Source: Micromonospora sp. AMSO31t | GTDB taxonomy: Bacteria > Actinomycetota > Actinomycetes > Mycobacteriales > Micromonosporaceae | Length of the DNA stretch: 37,905 nucleotides | Direction: 5' to 3' | Assembly: GCF_008868175.1 (NCBI RefSeq) | Contig: NZ_WBKT01000046.1 | Location: forward strand, 1-37,905 | Shown: piece after piece, positions 23,600-31,686 of the stretch | Numbering within the stretch: position 1 is the stretch's first letter | How the letters are laid out: every line of letters starts with the position of its first letter | The notes under the pieces: model-generated | Told to the model about the DNA's origin: nothing | Database searches by the model: none | What the model saw: only the letters and a program-made list of their open reading frames with translations | Made by a program: the position numbers and the translations under genes

Positions 23600-24214
23600 A
23601 TGATGGGCCGCATGGGGTTCGGGTTCAAGACCACCTGGCTCGCCGTGCGGAAGCAAAGCCCGGAGGAGGTCGCCGACGCGCTGCAGTTGGCCGACCGCGA
23701 GCGTCTCTCCTGGGACGAGGGCGTCGACCGCGCGTACGCGTCCGGCGTGTACGTGGCCGGTCCCGTGGACGGGTGGACCCTGGCGCACGGCCGGCGCGAT
23801 CTCGGGCCGTTCGACTACAGCGCCGCCGACCCGCGGTTTCCCGAGTGGTTGGCGGCCCTGAGCGTGCGGCTGGGCGAGGTCCAGTTCTTCGTCAACGAGC
23901 GGGGATGGTTCGCCCACGGATGGGCGTGGGCGGTCAACGGTGTGGTCCTGCGGGCGTTCGCCACCTTCGACGGCGCCGTCCCGCTGTTCGTCGGCGACCC
24001 CACGCCAGCGGAGCACCAGGTCGGCAAGGGCCTCCGGGGCTACGCGGACACTTGGCGGGACTGGGAGGAGGAGGACTGGGACGCCTGGTACGAGTCGGCG
24101 CCCAACGAACAGGACGTCCTCAAGCTGGCGGCGCGGTGGAGTGTCCACCCTCTCCTGGTCGACAGCGCACAGGTCGGCGACGGGATCTACGGGACGCCTG
24201 CGCGCGCGGCCTGA
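23600..24214 (+). CDS. Conserved hypothetical protein
   Basis: A 204-residue soluble protein of unknown function, if ATG 23600 is used. ATG 23603 and 23612 are also in frame; the last gives MGFGFKTTWLAV, which looks like the natural N-terminus. Notable segments are KQSPEEVADALQL, SGVYVAGPVDGWTLAHGR, WLAALSVRLGEVQFFVNERGWFAHGWAWAVNG and RWSVHPLLVD. The pattern resembles a family of actinobacterial hypothetical proteins of similar length without an assigned role. No signal peptide or membrane segment is visible. It is the first gene outside the island on the right and has chromosomal GC. It converges on the frameshifted GNAT gene 10 bases away. Confidence 0.7.
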   Translation: MMGRMGFGFKTTWLAVRKQSPEEVADALQLADRERLSWDEGVDRAYASGVYVAGPVDGWTLAHGRRDLGPFDYSAADPRFPEWLAALSVRLGEVQFFVNERGWFAHGWAWAVNGVVLRAFATFDGAVPLFVGDPTPAEHQVGKGLRGYADTWRDWEEEDWDAWYESAPNEQDVLKLAARWSVHPLLVDSAQVGDGIYGTPARAA

Positions 24215-24223
24215 CCCACGTGG

Positions 24224-24705
24224 TCAGGCGAGGTCGAGGACGTGCCGGAGGGAGGGCTTGCCGCTGAGCAGGACCTCCTCGACCGGCACGAAGCCCGTCC
24301 GCCGGAGCACCGCCAGCGAGGCCGGATTCGCCAGCGCGGCCGAGGCGACCAGCCGGTGCAGCCCGTACTCCTCCGGGCCAGCGCGCAGACGCGGTGGACG
24401 CCTTCCCGGGCCAGGCCGCGCCCGGTGGCCCGTTCGGCCACCCGGTAGCCCAGTACGGCGCTGCCGTCGGCGACGTCGACCAGGTTGAACCGGCCCAGCA
24501 CCGTGCCGTCGTCGTCGACCAGGACGTGGAAGTGGCATTGTCCGGTCTCCTGCTCCGTCAGCAGGCCCACGAGCCGGTCGGTGAACTCGGCGAAGTAGTC
24601 GTCGCCCCGGTCCGGCACGAACCGGGCGAAGTACGCCCGGTTCACCTGCTCGAAGTGGAGCAGGGCCGGAGCGTGGCGGATGGCGAGCCGTTCGAGTTCG
24701 GGCAT
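24224..24705 (-). pseudogene. GNAT N-acetyltransferase, frameshifted
   Basis: A GNAT-fold acetyltransferase of the ribosomal-protein-acetylase type, split between two frames. The first part runs from MPELERLAIRHAPAL to EGVHRVCALAR and contains the acetyl-CoA binding region (YRVAERATGRGLA). The second continues EEYGLHRLVASAALANPASLAVLRRTGF to a stop at 24224. Inserting a single C near 24373, within CTCCTCCGGG on the plus strand, joins them into about 161 residues matching the family. It may be a real inactivating mutation or a one-base sequencing error. The start overlaps the stop of the upstream aldo/keto reductase gene as TGATG, so it was the downstream gene of that operon. Confidence 0.8.
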
Positions 24706-25703
24706 CAGGCGACGCTAGCAACCCGGAGATCGGCCAGCAGTTCCTCCACGGCGGCGAACTCGTCGGGCCGCAGCGGGCCCTGGGCGAGCGCTCCGGCGTT
24801 CTGCTCGACCTGGCCGACGGTACGGAACCCGGGGATCGGGACGGTGGTCCCGCTGCGGGCCCAGAGCCAGGCCAGCGCGCCCTGCGTCGGCGTACGGCCA
24901 CCGGTGGCGAACACCTCCCGCAGGGCCTCCACCCGCGCCAGCCACTCGGGTGCCCCGGCGCCGTCGCGGAAGTACGTCATCCAGTCGTAGCTCTGCGAGC
25001 GCACGTCGTCCCGCGGCACGGTGCGGCCGTCGGCGTACTTGCCGCTGAGCAGGCCCATGGCGAGCGGCCCCCGGTTGATGCTGGCCAGCCCGGCCCGCTC
25101 GCACAGCTCGATCATCGCCGGCCGGTCGGCCAGCACCGACATGTCGTGCTGGACGGCCGCGCAGTGCGGGCCGGCGGCGGCGAAGGCCGCGGCGCGTTCC
25201 GGGTCGTCGGTGCTCCAGCCGTACGCCCGGATCTTGCCGGCGGTGACCAGGTCCTCCAGGGGTGCGACGAGGTCCAGGGCCTCCGCGACCGGCAGGTCGC
25301 CGAGGTGGAGCTGGTAGAGGTCGACGTGATCGGTGCCCAGCCGCCGCAGCGAGCCGTCCAGGCAGCTGCGCAGGTACGCGACGCTGCTGTCGGTGCCGAG
25401 CGCCTCCCTGGTCCGCTCGTCGAAGGTGAACCCCCACTTCGTGGCGATCACCACCCGGTCCCGGTCCGCGCCGAGCGCCTTGCCGAGCACCACCTCGCTG
25501 TGCCCGGCGCCGTAGCTGCTCGCCGTGTCGAAGAAGGTGACGCCGAGTTCGAGGGCCCGGCGGACGGCCCGGGTCGACTCGGCGTCGTCGACCCGGCCCC
25601 AGCCGTACTGGTTGGCGCCGCCGGCGTACGGGCCGCCGATCGCCCAGCAGCCCATGCCCAGCGCGCTGACCTCGATGCCGCTCCGCCCCAACGTGCGCTT
25701 CAT
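24705..25703 (-). CDS. Aldo/keto reductase
   Basis: A 332-residue NADPH-dependent oxidoreductase with a TIM-barrel fold. The catalytic tetrad is visible: Asp59 (FFDTASSYG), Tyr64, Lys89 (IATKWGF) and His133 (LYQLHLGD). The C-terminal IPGFRTVGQVEQNAGAL holds the cofactor-phosphate-binding segment. ATG 25703 is chosen for its MKRTLGRSGIEVSALGMGCW start and GGGGAG upstream; an in-frame ATG 14 codons earlier adds residues that do not look conserved. The physiological substrate cannot be predicted. It is followed directly by the GNAT gene with a one-base overlap. Confidence 0.93.
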   Translation of the reverse strand: MKRTLGRSGIEVSALGMGCWAIGGPYAGGANQYGWGRVDDAESTRAVRRALELGVTFFDTASSYGAGHSEVVLGKALGADRDRVVIATKWGFTFDERTREALGTDSSVAYLRSCLDGSLRRLGTDHVDLYQLHLGDLPVAEALDLVAPLEDLVTAGKIRAYGWSTDDPERAAAFAAAGPHCAAVQHDMSVLADRPAMIELCERAGLASINRGPLAMGLLSGKYADGRTVPRDDVRSQSYDWMTYFRDGAGAPEWLARVEALREVFATGGRTPTQGALAWLWARSGTTVPIPGFRTVGQVEQNAGALAQGPLRPDEFAAVEELLADLRVASVA

Positions 25704-25770
25704 GATCCGCTCCCCGTCCCGCGTCGTGGTTCCGCCGGTTGCCACTCTGCGGCTTCGAGCGGGCTCGAAG

Positions 25771-26157
25771 TCAAGACCCCGGATACCAGCGCAGCTCGAC
25801 GGTGTTGCCGTCCGGGTCGCGGACGTAGATCGAGGTGGCCGTGCCCTGGGCCCCGAAGCGGGGCACGGGCCCGGTCAGCACCGTGAACACCCCCGAGTCG
25901 ACCACCGTCGCCCAGTCGAGCGGCTCGACCACGAGGCAGAAGTGGTCCACGTTCGACCCCTCCGGTTCGCCGCGGACCAGGTCGATGATGGTGTCGGCGT
26001 TGACGCGTACCGAGGGGAAGGGCACCTCGCCGGCCCGCCACCGGTCGACGCGCACCGGCGCCAGGCCGAGGGTGTCGCAGTAGAACGCCAGGGACCGTTC
26101 GACGTCGGTGACGGCGAGGACCAGGTGGTCGAAGCCGGTCACCCGCACGGCGCTCAC
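25771..26157 (-). CDS. VOC family protein (glyoxalase/dioxygenase fold)
   Basis: A 128-residue vicinal-oxygen-chelate protein. Candidate metal ligands lie in GFDHLVLAV near the start, NVDHFCLVV in the middle and GNTVELRWY at the end. The two beta-alpha-beta-beta-beta repeats are readable, and SIYVRDPDGNTVEL is the family signature. Members detoxify glyoxal derivatives, bind antibiotics or cleave rings; nothing selects among these. GTG 26157 overlaps the stop of the upstream DUF1801 gene as GTGA, so the two form an operon divergent from the LysR regulator. Confidence 0.9.
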   Translation of the reverse strand: MSAVRVTGFDHLVLAVTDVERSLAFYCDTLGLAPVRVDRWRAGEVPFPSVRVNADTIIDLVRGEPEGSNVDHFCLVVEPLDWATVVDSGVFTVLTGPVPRFGAQGTATSIYVRDPDGNTVELRWYPGS

Positions 26158-26510
26158 CGGGTCTCCAGCGCGTACGCGTCGCGCAGCCAGCCGGTGAACA
26201 GCTCCGGGTCGATCTCGTCCACGGCGCGCAGCTTGACGGAGGCCATCCGGCGGGCGCCCGGGACGAGCCGCCCGGAGTCGTCCGCCACGTCCTGCCCTCG
26301 CCACAGCCCGAACGTGACGTACGCCGGGTACGCCTTGAGCAGGCAGACGGGGGTCTGGCCGGGCCGGTCGCCCAGCCCCCACACCGGGTGGCCGTGCCAC
26401 AGGGCGCCGGTGGCCTCCGGCAACGCGGCCTCGATGACGGGACGCAGCTTCTCTGCGGTCTCGCGCAATGGCGCGTCGAGGCCGGTCAGATAGGTGGTGA
26501 CGGGATCCAT
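26154..26510 (-). CDS. DUF1801 domain protein (YdhG-like)
   Basis: A 118-residue protein resembling DUF1801/YdhG proteins: an N-terminal helix VTTYLTGLDAPLRETAEKLRPVIEAALPEATGALWHGHPVW followed by KAYPAYVTFGLWRGQDV and an end with ASVKLRAVDEID. In each case only the outline is given here (residues 4-45, 59-75 and 90-100). The fold is known from structures of relatives but the function is not. ATG 26510 is the start. It is the first gene of a two-gene operon with the VOC protein and is divergent from the LysR gene; a perfect inverted repeat lies between them, so LysR probably controls it. Confidence 0.85.
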   Translation of the reverse strand: MDPVTTYLTGLDAPLRETAEKLRPVIEAALPEATGALWHGHPVWGLGDRPGQTPVCLLKAYPAYVTFGLWRGQDVADDSGRLVPGARRMASVKLRAVDEIDPELFTGWLRDAYALETR

Positions 26511-26589
26511 GTGGTCCTCCTGTGTGCGGTGGGAACACCGTCAACACTCGTCCTCGGCGCCGTCCGGACCAAGACGCGATCGGGCTACG

Positions 26590-26612
26590 ATCGTTGACCA
26601 GGATTCAACGAT
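26590..26612. promoter_or_regulatory. Perfect inverted repeat, likely LysR operator
   Basis: ATCGTTGA (26590-26597) and TCAACGAT (26605-26612) are exact inverted copies around a 7-base centre, 13 bases before the LysR start. It fits the T-N11-A pattern of LysR-type binding sites and lies between LysR and the divergent DUF1801-VOC operon. Confidence 0.7.
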
Positions 26613-26624
26613 GGGGGCCGGCAG

Positions 26625-27515
26625 GTGCTGGAGCGGTACGAGGTCGAGACGTTCCTGACCCTCGCCGAGGAGCTGCACTTCGGGCGGACCGCCGAGCAGC
26701 TGCGGGTGACCACCGGGCGGATCAGCCACGTGGTGCGGAAGCTGGAACGCCGCATCGGCGCGCCGCTCTTCGAGCGCACCAGCCGGGTGGTCCGGCTCAC
26801 CCCGATCGGCGCCCGCCTCGCCGACGACCTGCGTCCGCTGGTCGCCGGCATCGAGGAGGCCGTCCAGCGCGCCGTCGACGCCGGGCGCGGGCTCACGGGC
26901 GAACTGCGGGTGGCGTACGTCGGTGAGTCGACCGCACCGTTGCTGCTCCGGGCCGTCACGCTGTTCAGCGAGCGCCACCCGGACTGCGTCGTGCACGTCC
27001 ACGAGGCCCCGCTCGCCACCACCCGGTCGAGCCTGCGGGACGGCACGATCGACGTGCTGATCGCCGCGTACCCCTTCGACGGCATGGCGAACGGCCAGGC
27101 GCTGCTGCACGAGGCCCGGGTGCTCGCGGTGGCCGCGAACCATCCACTGGCCGGCGCGGAGGCGGTGTCGTTGGAGGTGCTGGCCGACCACCCGGTGGTG
27201 CAGTACCCGGCGGTGACCTCGGCCGCGTTCAAGCGGGACCGCACCCCGGAGCGGACGCCGGCGGGGCGGCCGGTGCCACGCGGCCCGGTCGGGGGCACCT
27301 TCTCGGAGATGCTGGCCCTGGTCGCGATGGGGCGCGGGGTGCTGCCGGTGGGCGAGCAGACCCGGCACTACCACGCCCGCCCCGACCTGGCCTACGTGCC
27401 GATCCGCGACGCGCCGCCGATCCGGCGCGGTCCGGTGTGGCTGGCCAGCAACAGCACCACCCGGGTACGCGAGTTCGTCCGCGCCGCGGTCGACGCCAAC
27501 CCGGCACCGGCCTGA
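26625..27515 (+). CDS. LysR-family transcriptional regulator
   Basis: A 296-residue LTTR. Residues 1-62 are the winged helix-turn-helix (FLTLAEELHFGRTAEQLRVTTGRISHVVRKLE, located at 10-41), and about 90-290 the periplasmic-binding-protein-like effector domain. The recognition helix has GRISHVVRKLE in place of the common QPALSRQIRRLE, placing it in an actinobacterial subgroup. GTG 26625 follows a GGGGG run. The operator directly upstream implies autoregulation and control of the divergent DUF1801-VOC genes. The effector is unknown. The Nudix gene follows on the same strand 31 bases later and may be co-transcribed. Confidence 0.93.
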   Translation: MLERYEVETFLTLAEELHFGRTAEQLRVTTGRISHVVRKLERRIGAPLFERTSRVVRLTPIGARLADDLRPLVAGIEEAVQRAVDAGRGLTGELRVAYVGESTAPLLLRAVTLFSERHPDCVVHVHEAPLATTRSSLRDGTIDVLIAAYPFDGMANGQALLHEARVLAVAANHPLAGAEAVSLEVLADHPVVQYPAVTSAAFKRDRTPERTPAGRPVPRGPVGGTFSEMLALVAMGRGVLPVGEQTRHYHARPDLAYVPIRDAPPIRRGPVWLASNSTTRVREFVRAAVDANPAPA

Positions 27516-27546
27516 GGCTGTCGGACCCGGCTGGCAGCATGACGGC

Positions 27547-28149
27547 GTGCGGGACGAGATCCGGGCGCTGGTCGAGGCGCTCACGCCGGGCGACGAGCAG
27601 GAGGCGCGGCACCGCGCGACGACGCTGGCGTGGCTGGCCACGACGGAGGACATCTTCCGCCGGGTGAAGCCGCGCACCCCCTCGCCGCACCTGGTGGCCT
27701 ACTTCCTGCTCCGCGACGAGACGGACGGCGCGGTGCTGCTGGTCGACCACCGCAAGGCCGGAATGTGGCTGCCCAGCGGCGGCCACGTCGAGCCGGGCGA
27801 GCACCCCGCGCAGACCGTACGCCGGGAGATGGTGGAGGAGCTGGGCGTGCCGGCCGTCTTCGCGCCGGACCTCGGCGAGCGCCCGGCCTTCCTCACGGTG
27901 ACCGGGACCGTCGGCCCGCCGGAGGAGCGGCACACCGACGTGAGCCTCTGGTACGTGCTGGCCGGCAGCCGCGACCAGAAGCTGATCCCCGACCCGGCGG
28001 AGTTCCGGGGCGTCCGCTGGTGGACGCCGCGCGAGGTGGCCGACGCCGTGCCGGGCACCGTCGAGCCGCACCTTGGCCGGATGCTGGCGAAGCTCAGCCG
28101 AGGCGCACGGTCAGCGGGCGCGGGTCCCGACGCGGCGTCACCGCGGTGA
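27547..28149 (+). CDS. Nudix hydrolase
   Basis: A 200-residue protein with a complete Nudix box at 79-101 (G-x5-E-x7-REUxEExGU: Gly79, Glu85, Arg93, Glu94, Glu97, Glu98, Gly100), which binds magnesium and hydrolyses a nucleoside diphosphate linked to another group. An N-terminal helical extension (about 1-45) precedes the domain. The substrate is not predictable. GTG 27547 is the start. The last 56 bases are antisense to the 3' end of the convergent membrane protein, so the two transcripts overlap; the tail after about residue 180 is low complexity and may be dispensable. Confidence 0.92.
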   Translation: MRDEIRALVEALTPGDEQEARHRATTLAWLATTEDIFRRVKPRTPSPHLVAYFLLRDETDGAVLLVDHRKAGMWLPSGGHVEPGEHPAQTVRREMVEELGVPAVFAPDLGERPAFLTVTGTVGPPEERHTDVSLWYVLAGSRDQKLIPDPAEFRGVRWWTPREVADAVPGTVEPHLGRMLAKLSRGARSAGAGPDAASPR

Positions 28150-29185
28150 GCAGCAGCATCAGCGCGCTGGCCAGGCCGAGCAGGAAGAACAGCGAGAGGG
28201 TCGGCTGACCGAGCCACTCCCAGAGCGGGTGCCAGCTCGGGTGCGGCTCGTCGAGGTGGTGCCGGGCCAGCGACGAGGTGGCGAGCAGCACGGGCGCCCA
28301 CCAGAAGAACAGGGTGACCCCCAGCAGCAGCAGCGGCGCCCGCCGCCGACCCTCGGTGCGCCGGCTCACCCAGGCGAAGACCAGCCAGGCCAGCGCGCCA
28401 CCGACCAGCCCGGCCAGCACGGCGGCGGGCAGCACGGCCGGCGGCGCGGCCCGCTGCAGCTCCACCCCGAGATACGAGCTGTAGGTCCGGGGGTCGTCGA
28501 AGGTGGCCCGGAGCACGGTGTCGCCCCGGCGGGCCACGAGGACGGTCTCGACCGGCTGGCTCGCCGGGTCGCAGCGCGGGTCCGCGCAGGTCTGGAGGAC
28601 CTCGGAGGTCGGCTCGTAAACCTGCCAGCCGGCGTCCCGGAGGCGTTGCTGCGCCGTCGCCAGCGTCTGCGCCTCGGACGCCGGCATGGGGCCGGTCGCC
28701 GAGCCGCCGGCCACCCCCTCCTGGTATTCGCCGCCGTCGCCGAGCAGCAGGCTGCGCAGGGACGCCCGGGACAGCGGCTGGCCGTAGATGACGAAGAGCG
28801 CGCGGGCGGTCGACACGTCCTCGCCCAGCCGGTGCCCGGGGAACGCCTCGGCGAAGGCCGCCGCGAACTCGGCCCGGTCGGGCTGCGGCCGGGAGGTTTC
28901 CCAGGCGGCCCGGGCGGCCAGCGCGCCGGTGAACAACCCGCAGATCAGCGCCGTGAGGACGGCCCACACGCCGACCGTGCGGCTGACCGGCCGGCCCAGG
29001 CGGCAGCGCAGGCCCGCCCGGACCAGGTCGGCTGCCTCCCGCAGGGTGGGCCGGGCCCGCCCGGCGGGCACGCAGTCCAGCAGCAGGCCGACGATCTCCT
29101 CGCCGCGCTCCCGCCGGTAGCCAGGCGGATAGGCGAGCAGCAGGCGCCGGTAGCGGCGGGCCAGGGGGTCCCCCGTCGGTGGCAT
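28094..29185 (-). CDS. Four-helix membrane protein paired with PadR regulator (HAAS-like N-terminus)
   Basis: A 363-residue membrane protein. The N-terminus (residues 8-66, RYRRLLLAYPPGYRRERGEEIVGLL) resembles the HAAS or permease-prefix helical domain found in proteins encoded beside PadR regulators. Helices are predicted at 71-93, 250-273, 283-303 and 329-349. The loop at about 95-245 is probably extracytoplasmic and contains a cysteine pair (TCADPRC). ATG 29185 is the start. It lies 54 bases downstream of padR on the same strand and is likely regulated by it. It could be a sensor or anti-sigma-like partner; I see no catalytic motif. Confidence 0.8.
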   Translation of the reverse strand: MPPTGDPLARRYRRLLLAYPPGYRRERGEEIVGLLLDCVPAGRARPTLREAADLVRAGLRCRLGRPVSRTVGVWAVLTALICGLFTGALAARAAWETSRPQPDRAEFAAAFAEAFPGHRLGEDVSTARALFVIYGQPLSRASLRSLLLGDGGEYQEGVAGGSATGPMPASEAQTLATAQQRLRDAGWQVYEPTSEVLQTCADPRCDPASQPVETVLVARRGDTVLRATFDDPRTYSSYLGVELQRAAPPAVLPAAVLAGLVGGALAWLVFAWVSRRTEGRRRAPLLLLGVTLFFWWAPVLLATSSLARHHLDEPHPSWHPLWEWLGQPTLSLFFLLGLASALMLLLTAVTPRRDPRPLTVRLG

Positions 29186-29239
29186 GGCCGTCCCCTCCAG
29201 GTCGATCGGTGGTGGGCCGAGGGCGGCCCGGGACGCGGG

Positions 29240-29560
29240 TCAGGCGGTGCGGGGGTGTAGGGCGCGCAGCCGCGTCTCGGCGGCCGTGGCGAGCTGGCGC
29301 AGCCGGGCGGTCTCGCTCTGGAGGGCGTCGAGGCCGGTGGAGGTGAGCCGGTAGTAGCGGCGGAGCCGGCCGTCGACCACCTCCTCGTGGTCGGGCTCGA
29401 CCAGGCCCTGCGCGCTGAGGCGGTCCAACGCGGTGTAGAGGGTGCCGGGCAGCAGGGTGACGCGCGCGGCGGAGAGCGCGGTGACCTCCTGGATGATCCC
29501 GTAGCCGTGCCGGGAACCGCCGGCCAGCGCGGTGAGGATCAGGAACGTGGGCTCCCGCAT
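29240..29560 (-). CDS. PadR-family transcriptional regulator
   Basis: A 106-residue winged-helix repressor: MREPTFLILTALAGG, HGYGIIQEV, LLPGTLYTALDRLSAQGLVEP and GRLRRYYRLTSTG are the canonical PadR segments (short PadR-s2 type). I used ATG 29560, the family-typical start; GTG 29569 adds three residues and lies 9 bases after a TATCTA -10-like sequence, so a leaderless message from there is possible. AT-rich sequence at 29577-29602 with two TATC-AT direct half-sites is a candidate autoregulatory operator. The downstream membrane protein is presumably its target. Confidence 0.92.
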   Translation of the reverse strand: MREPTFLILTALAGGSRHGYGIIQEVTALSAARVTLLPGTLYTALDRLSAQGLVEPDHEEVVDGRLRRYYRLTSTGLDALQSETARLRQLATAAETRLRALHPRTA

Positions 29561-29701
29561 CTGAGTCACACCGGCAACATAGATAAGTGATCGATACATC
29601 GTCAACGCCTTGACCCTGCCCCTGCGGCAAGGCCCAGCGTGGTCCGTGCCGGTCGCCGAGACCGGCACGAGGAACGCGACCGGCGCGAGGAGGATGGGTC
29701 C

Positions 29702-30754
29702 GTGGAGCTGCTGACCATCGGGGCGTTCGCCCGCGCGGCGCGCCTGACGCCGAAGGCGCTGCGGCTCTACGACGAGCTGGGGTTGCTGCCCCCGGCCGCC
29801 GTCGACCCGCACTCGGGCTACCGGTACTACGCGCCGGCCCAGCTCGACCCGGCCCGGCTGATCGCCGCGCTGCGCCGCGCCGGCATGCCGCTGGCCGAGA
29901 TCCAGGACGTCTGCGGCCTGCCGCCGGACGCCGCCGCCGAGACCGTGGACAGCTGGTGGCGGCGGGTCAGTGCCGACACCGTGGCTCGCGGTCGCGCCGT
30001 CGCGCTCCTCGTCGACCAGCTCACCGAGAGGGGCACCACCATGTCCGACACCACCTTCCGGTACGCCGTCCGCTGCGACACCGGCGCGGTCCGGGACTCC
30101 AACGAGGACACCGCGTACGCCAGTGGGAGCCTGCTCGCCGTGGCGGACGGTATGCGGGGCCCGGGCGGGGCCGCCGCGAGCACCGCCGCCGTGGACGCCC
30201 TGCGGCCGCTGGAGCCGGCCGGCGCGCCGGCCACCGAACTGCTCGCCGCGCTGGCCGACGCGGTGGCCGCCGCCGACCGGGCGGTACGCGCGCACGCCAC
30301 CGCCGCCCACCAGCCGGTCACCACGCTCACCGCCATCCTGCGGCGCGGCACCCGGCTCGCTCTCGTGCATGTCGGGGACACCCGCGCGTACCTGCTGCGT
30401 GGCGGCGAGCTGTCCCGGCTCACCCAGGACCACACGTACGTCCAGACGCTGGTCGACCAGGGGAAGCTCAGCCTCGCCGAGGCCGGGGCGCATCCGCAGC
30501 GGGCGCTGCTGGCCCGGGCGCTCGGTGCCGGCGAGGTCGAGGCGGACCTCGCACTGCGGACCGCCCTGGCCGGCGACCGCTACCTGCTCTGCTCCGACGG
30601 GCTCGCCGCGGTGGTCGACCCGGAGGCGTTGCACGCCGCGCTCGCCGGGGCGGACGACCCGGAGACCGCCGTCGGGCGCCTGGTCGACCTCGCGTACGCC
30701 GCAGGTGCACCGGACAACATCGCCTGCGTGGTCGCCGACCTGGTGGCGGCGTAG
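29702..30754 (+). CDS. MerR-type DNA-binding domain fused to a PP2C protein phosphatase
   Basis: A 350-residue fusion. Residues 1-75 are a MerR winged helix (LTIGAFARAARLTPKALRLYDELGLL at 4-29, then GYRYY and a second helix pair). A Trp-rich linker follows, and 118-350 form a PP2C Ser/Thr phosphatase with metal-binding Asp136 (RDSNED), Asp149 (ADG), Asp226 (HVGDTRAY), Asp299 (CSDGL) and Asp338 (APDNI). It could couple dephosphorylation to transcription. GTG 29702 has GAGGAGG 9 bases upstream. An ATG at residue 114 could start a free phosphatase, but the frame is continuous with no stop. Its kinase partner is unknown; pknB lies 28 kb away. Confidence 0.9.
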   Translation: MELLTIGAFARAARLTPKALRLYDELGLLPPAAVDPHSGYRYYAPAQLDPARLIAALRRAGMPLAEIQDVCGLPPDAAAETVDSWWRRVSADTVARGRAVALLVDQLTERGTTMSDTTFRYAVRCDTGAVRDSNEDTAYASGSLLAVADGMRGPGGAAASTAAVDALRPLEPAGAPATELLAALADAVAAADRAVRAHATAAHQPVTTLTAILRRGTRLALVHVGDTRAYLLRGGELSRLTQDHTYVQTLVDQGKLSLAEAGAHPQRALLARALGAGEVEADLALRTALAGDRYLLCSDGLAAVVDPEALHAALAGADDPETAVGRLVDLAYAAGAPDNIACVVADLVAA

Positions 30755-30759
30755 TCCCG

Positions 30760-30790
30760 CGACCCGGGTCGGCCTGTCCGACCCGGGTCG
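30760..30790. repeat. Two tandem copies of the palindrome CGACCCGGGTCG
   Basis: The 12-bp perfect palindrome occurs at 30760-30771 and 30779-30790, centres 19 bases apart, six bases after the MerR-PP2C stop and 14 before the LLM gene. It could be a terminator, since the copies can pair with each other, or a double operator for the LLM gene. Confidence 0.7.
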
Positions 30791-30803
30791 TACCCTGGCG
30801 ATC

Positions 30804-31682
30804 ATGCGAATTGGCATCGTGATCCTGCCGGACCAGCGCTGGTCGGACTCCCGGCGGCGCTGGCAGCAGGCGGACGAGTGGGGCTTCGACCACGCCTGGA
30901 CCTACGACCACCTGGGGTGGCGCGACCTGGTCGACGGGCCCTGGTTCGACTCGATGACCACGCTGACCGCCGCCGCGACGGTGACCTCCCGGATCCGTCT
31001 CGGCACCCTGGTGGCCTCGCCGAACTTCCGGCACCCGGCCGCGTTCGCCCGGCAGGTGACCGCGCTCGACGACGTCTCCGAGGGGCGGGTGCTGCTCGGC
31101 CTCGGGGCCGGCGGCATCGGCTTCGACTCGGCGGTTCTCGGCGGGGAGACCCTGCCGCCCCGGCAGCGCGTCGACCGGTTCGCCGAGTTCACCGAGCTGC
31201 TCGACCTGATCCTGCGGGAGGACGGCACGACCTGGCGCGGCGAGTGGTTCGCGGCGGTCGACGCACGCAACAATCCCGGCTGCGTCCAGCAGCCCCGGGT
31301 GCCGTTCGTGGTCGCCGCGAACGGGCCCCGGTCGATGCGGTTGGTCGCCCGCTTCGGGCAGGGCTGGGTGACCACCGGCCTCGGCGGCGACGACCTGGAG
31401 AGCTGGTGGTCGACCGTGGCGGAGCTGTCCGCACGGCTGGACGGCACGCTGGACCAGGCGGGGCGCGACCGGGCGACCCTGGACCGCTACCTGTCGCTGG
31501 ACTCGGCGCCGGTCTACTCGCTGCGCGACGCGGACTTCTTCGCCGAGCAGGTGGCCCGGGCCGCCCGGCTGGGCTTCACCGACGTGGTGACCCACTGGCC
31601 CCGGGCCAGCAGCTGGTACGCCGGCGACGAGGCGGTGCTGGTGCGGGCGGCGGAGCTGTTGCCCGAGCTGCGCCGGCTCTGA
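30804..31682 (+). CDS. LLM-class flavin-dependent oxidoreductase
   Basis: A 292-residue luciferase-like TIM-barrel enzyme using FMN or F420. Typical segments are MRIGIVILPDQRW, WTYDHLGWRDL, LTAAATVTSRIRLGTLVASP, FARQVTALDDVSEGRVLLGLGAGG and PFVVAANGPRSMRLVARFGQGW. The length and F420-class N-terminus suggest an F420-dependent reductase or oxidase, which is inference. ATG 30804 lies close to a TACCCT hexamer, with no obvious ribosome binding site, so translation may be leaderless. A double palindrome lies directly upstream. It converges on the ASCH gene with only four bases between stops. Confidence 0.88.
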   Translation: MRIGIVILPDQRWSDSRRRWQQADEWGFDHAWTYDHLGWRDLVDGPWFDSMTTLTAAATVTSRIRLGTLVASPNFRHPAAFARQVTALDDVSEGRVLLGLGAGGIGFDSAVLGGETLPPRQRVDRFAEFTELLDLILREDGTTWRGEWFAAVDARNNPGCVQQPRVPFVVAANGPRSMRLVARFGQGWVTTGLGGDDLESWWSTVAELSARLDGTLDQAGRDRATLDRYLSLDSAPVYSLRDADFFAEQVARAARLGFTDVVTHWPRASSWYAGDEAVLVRAAELLPELRRL

Positions 31683-31686
31683 CCGG

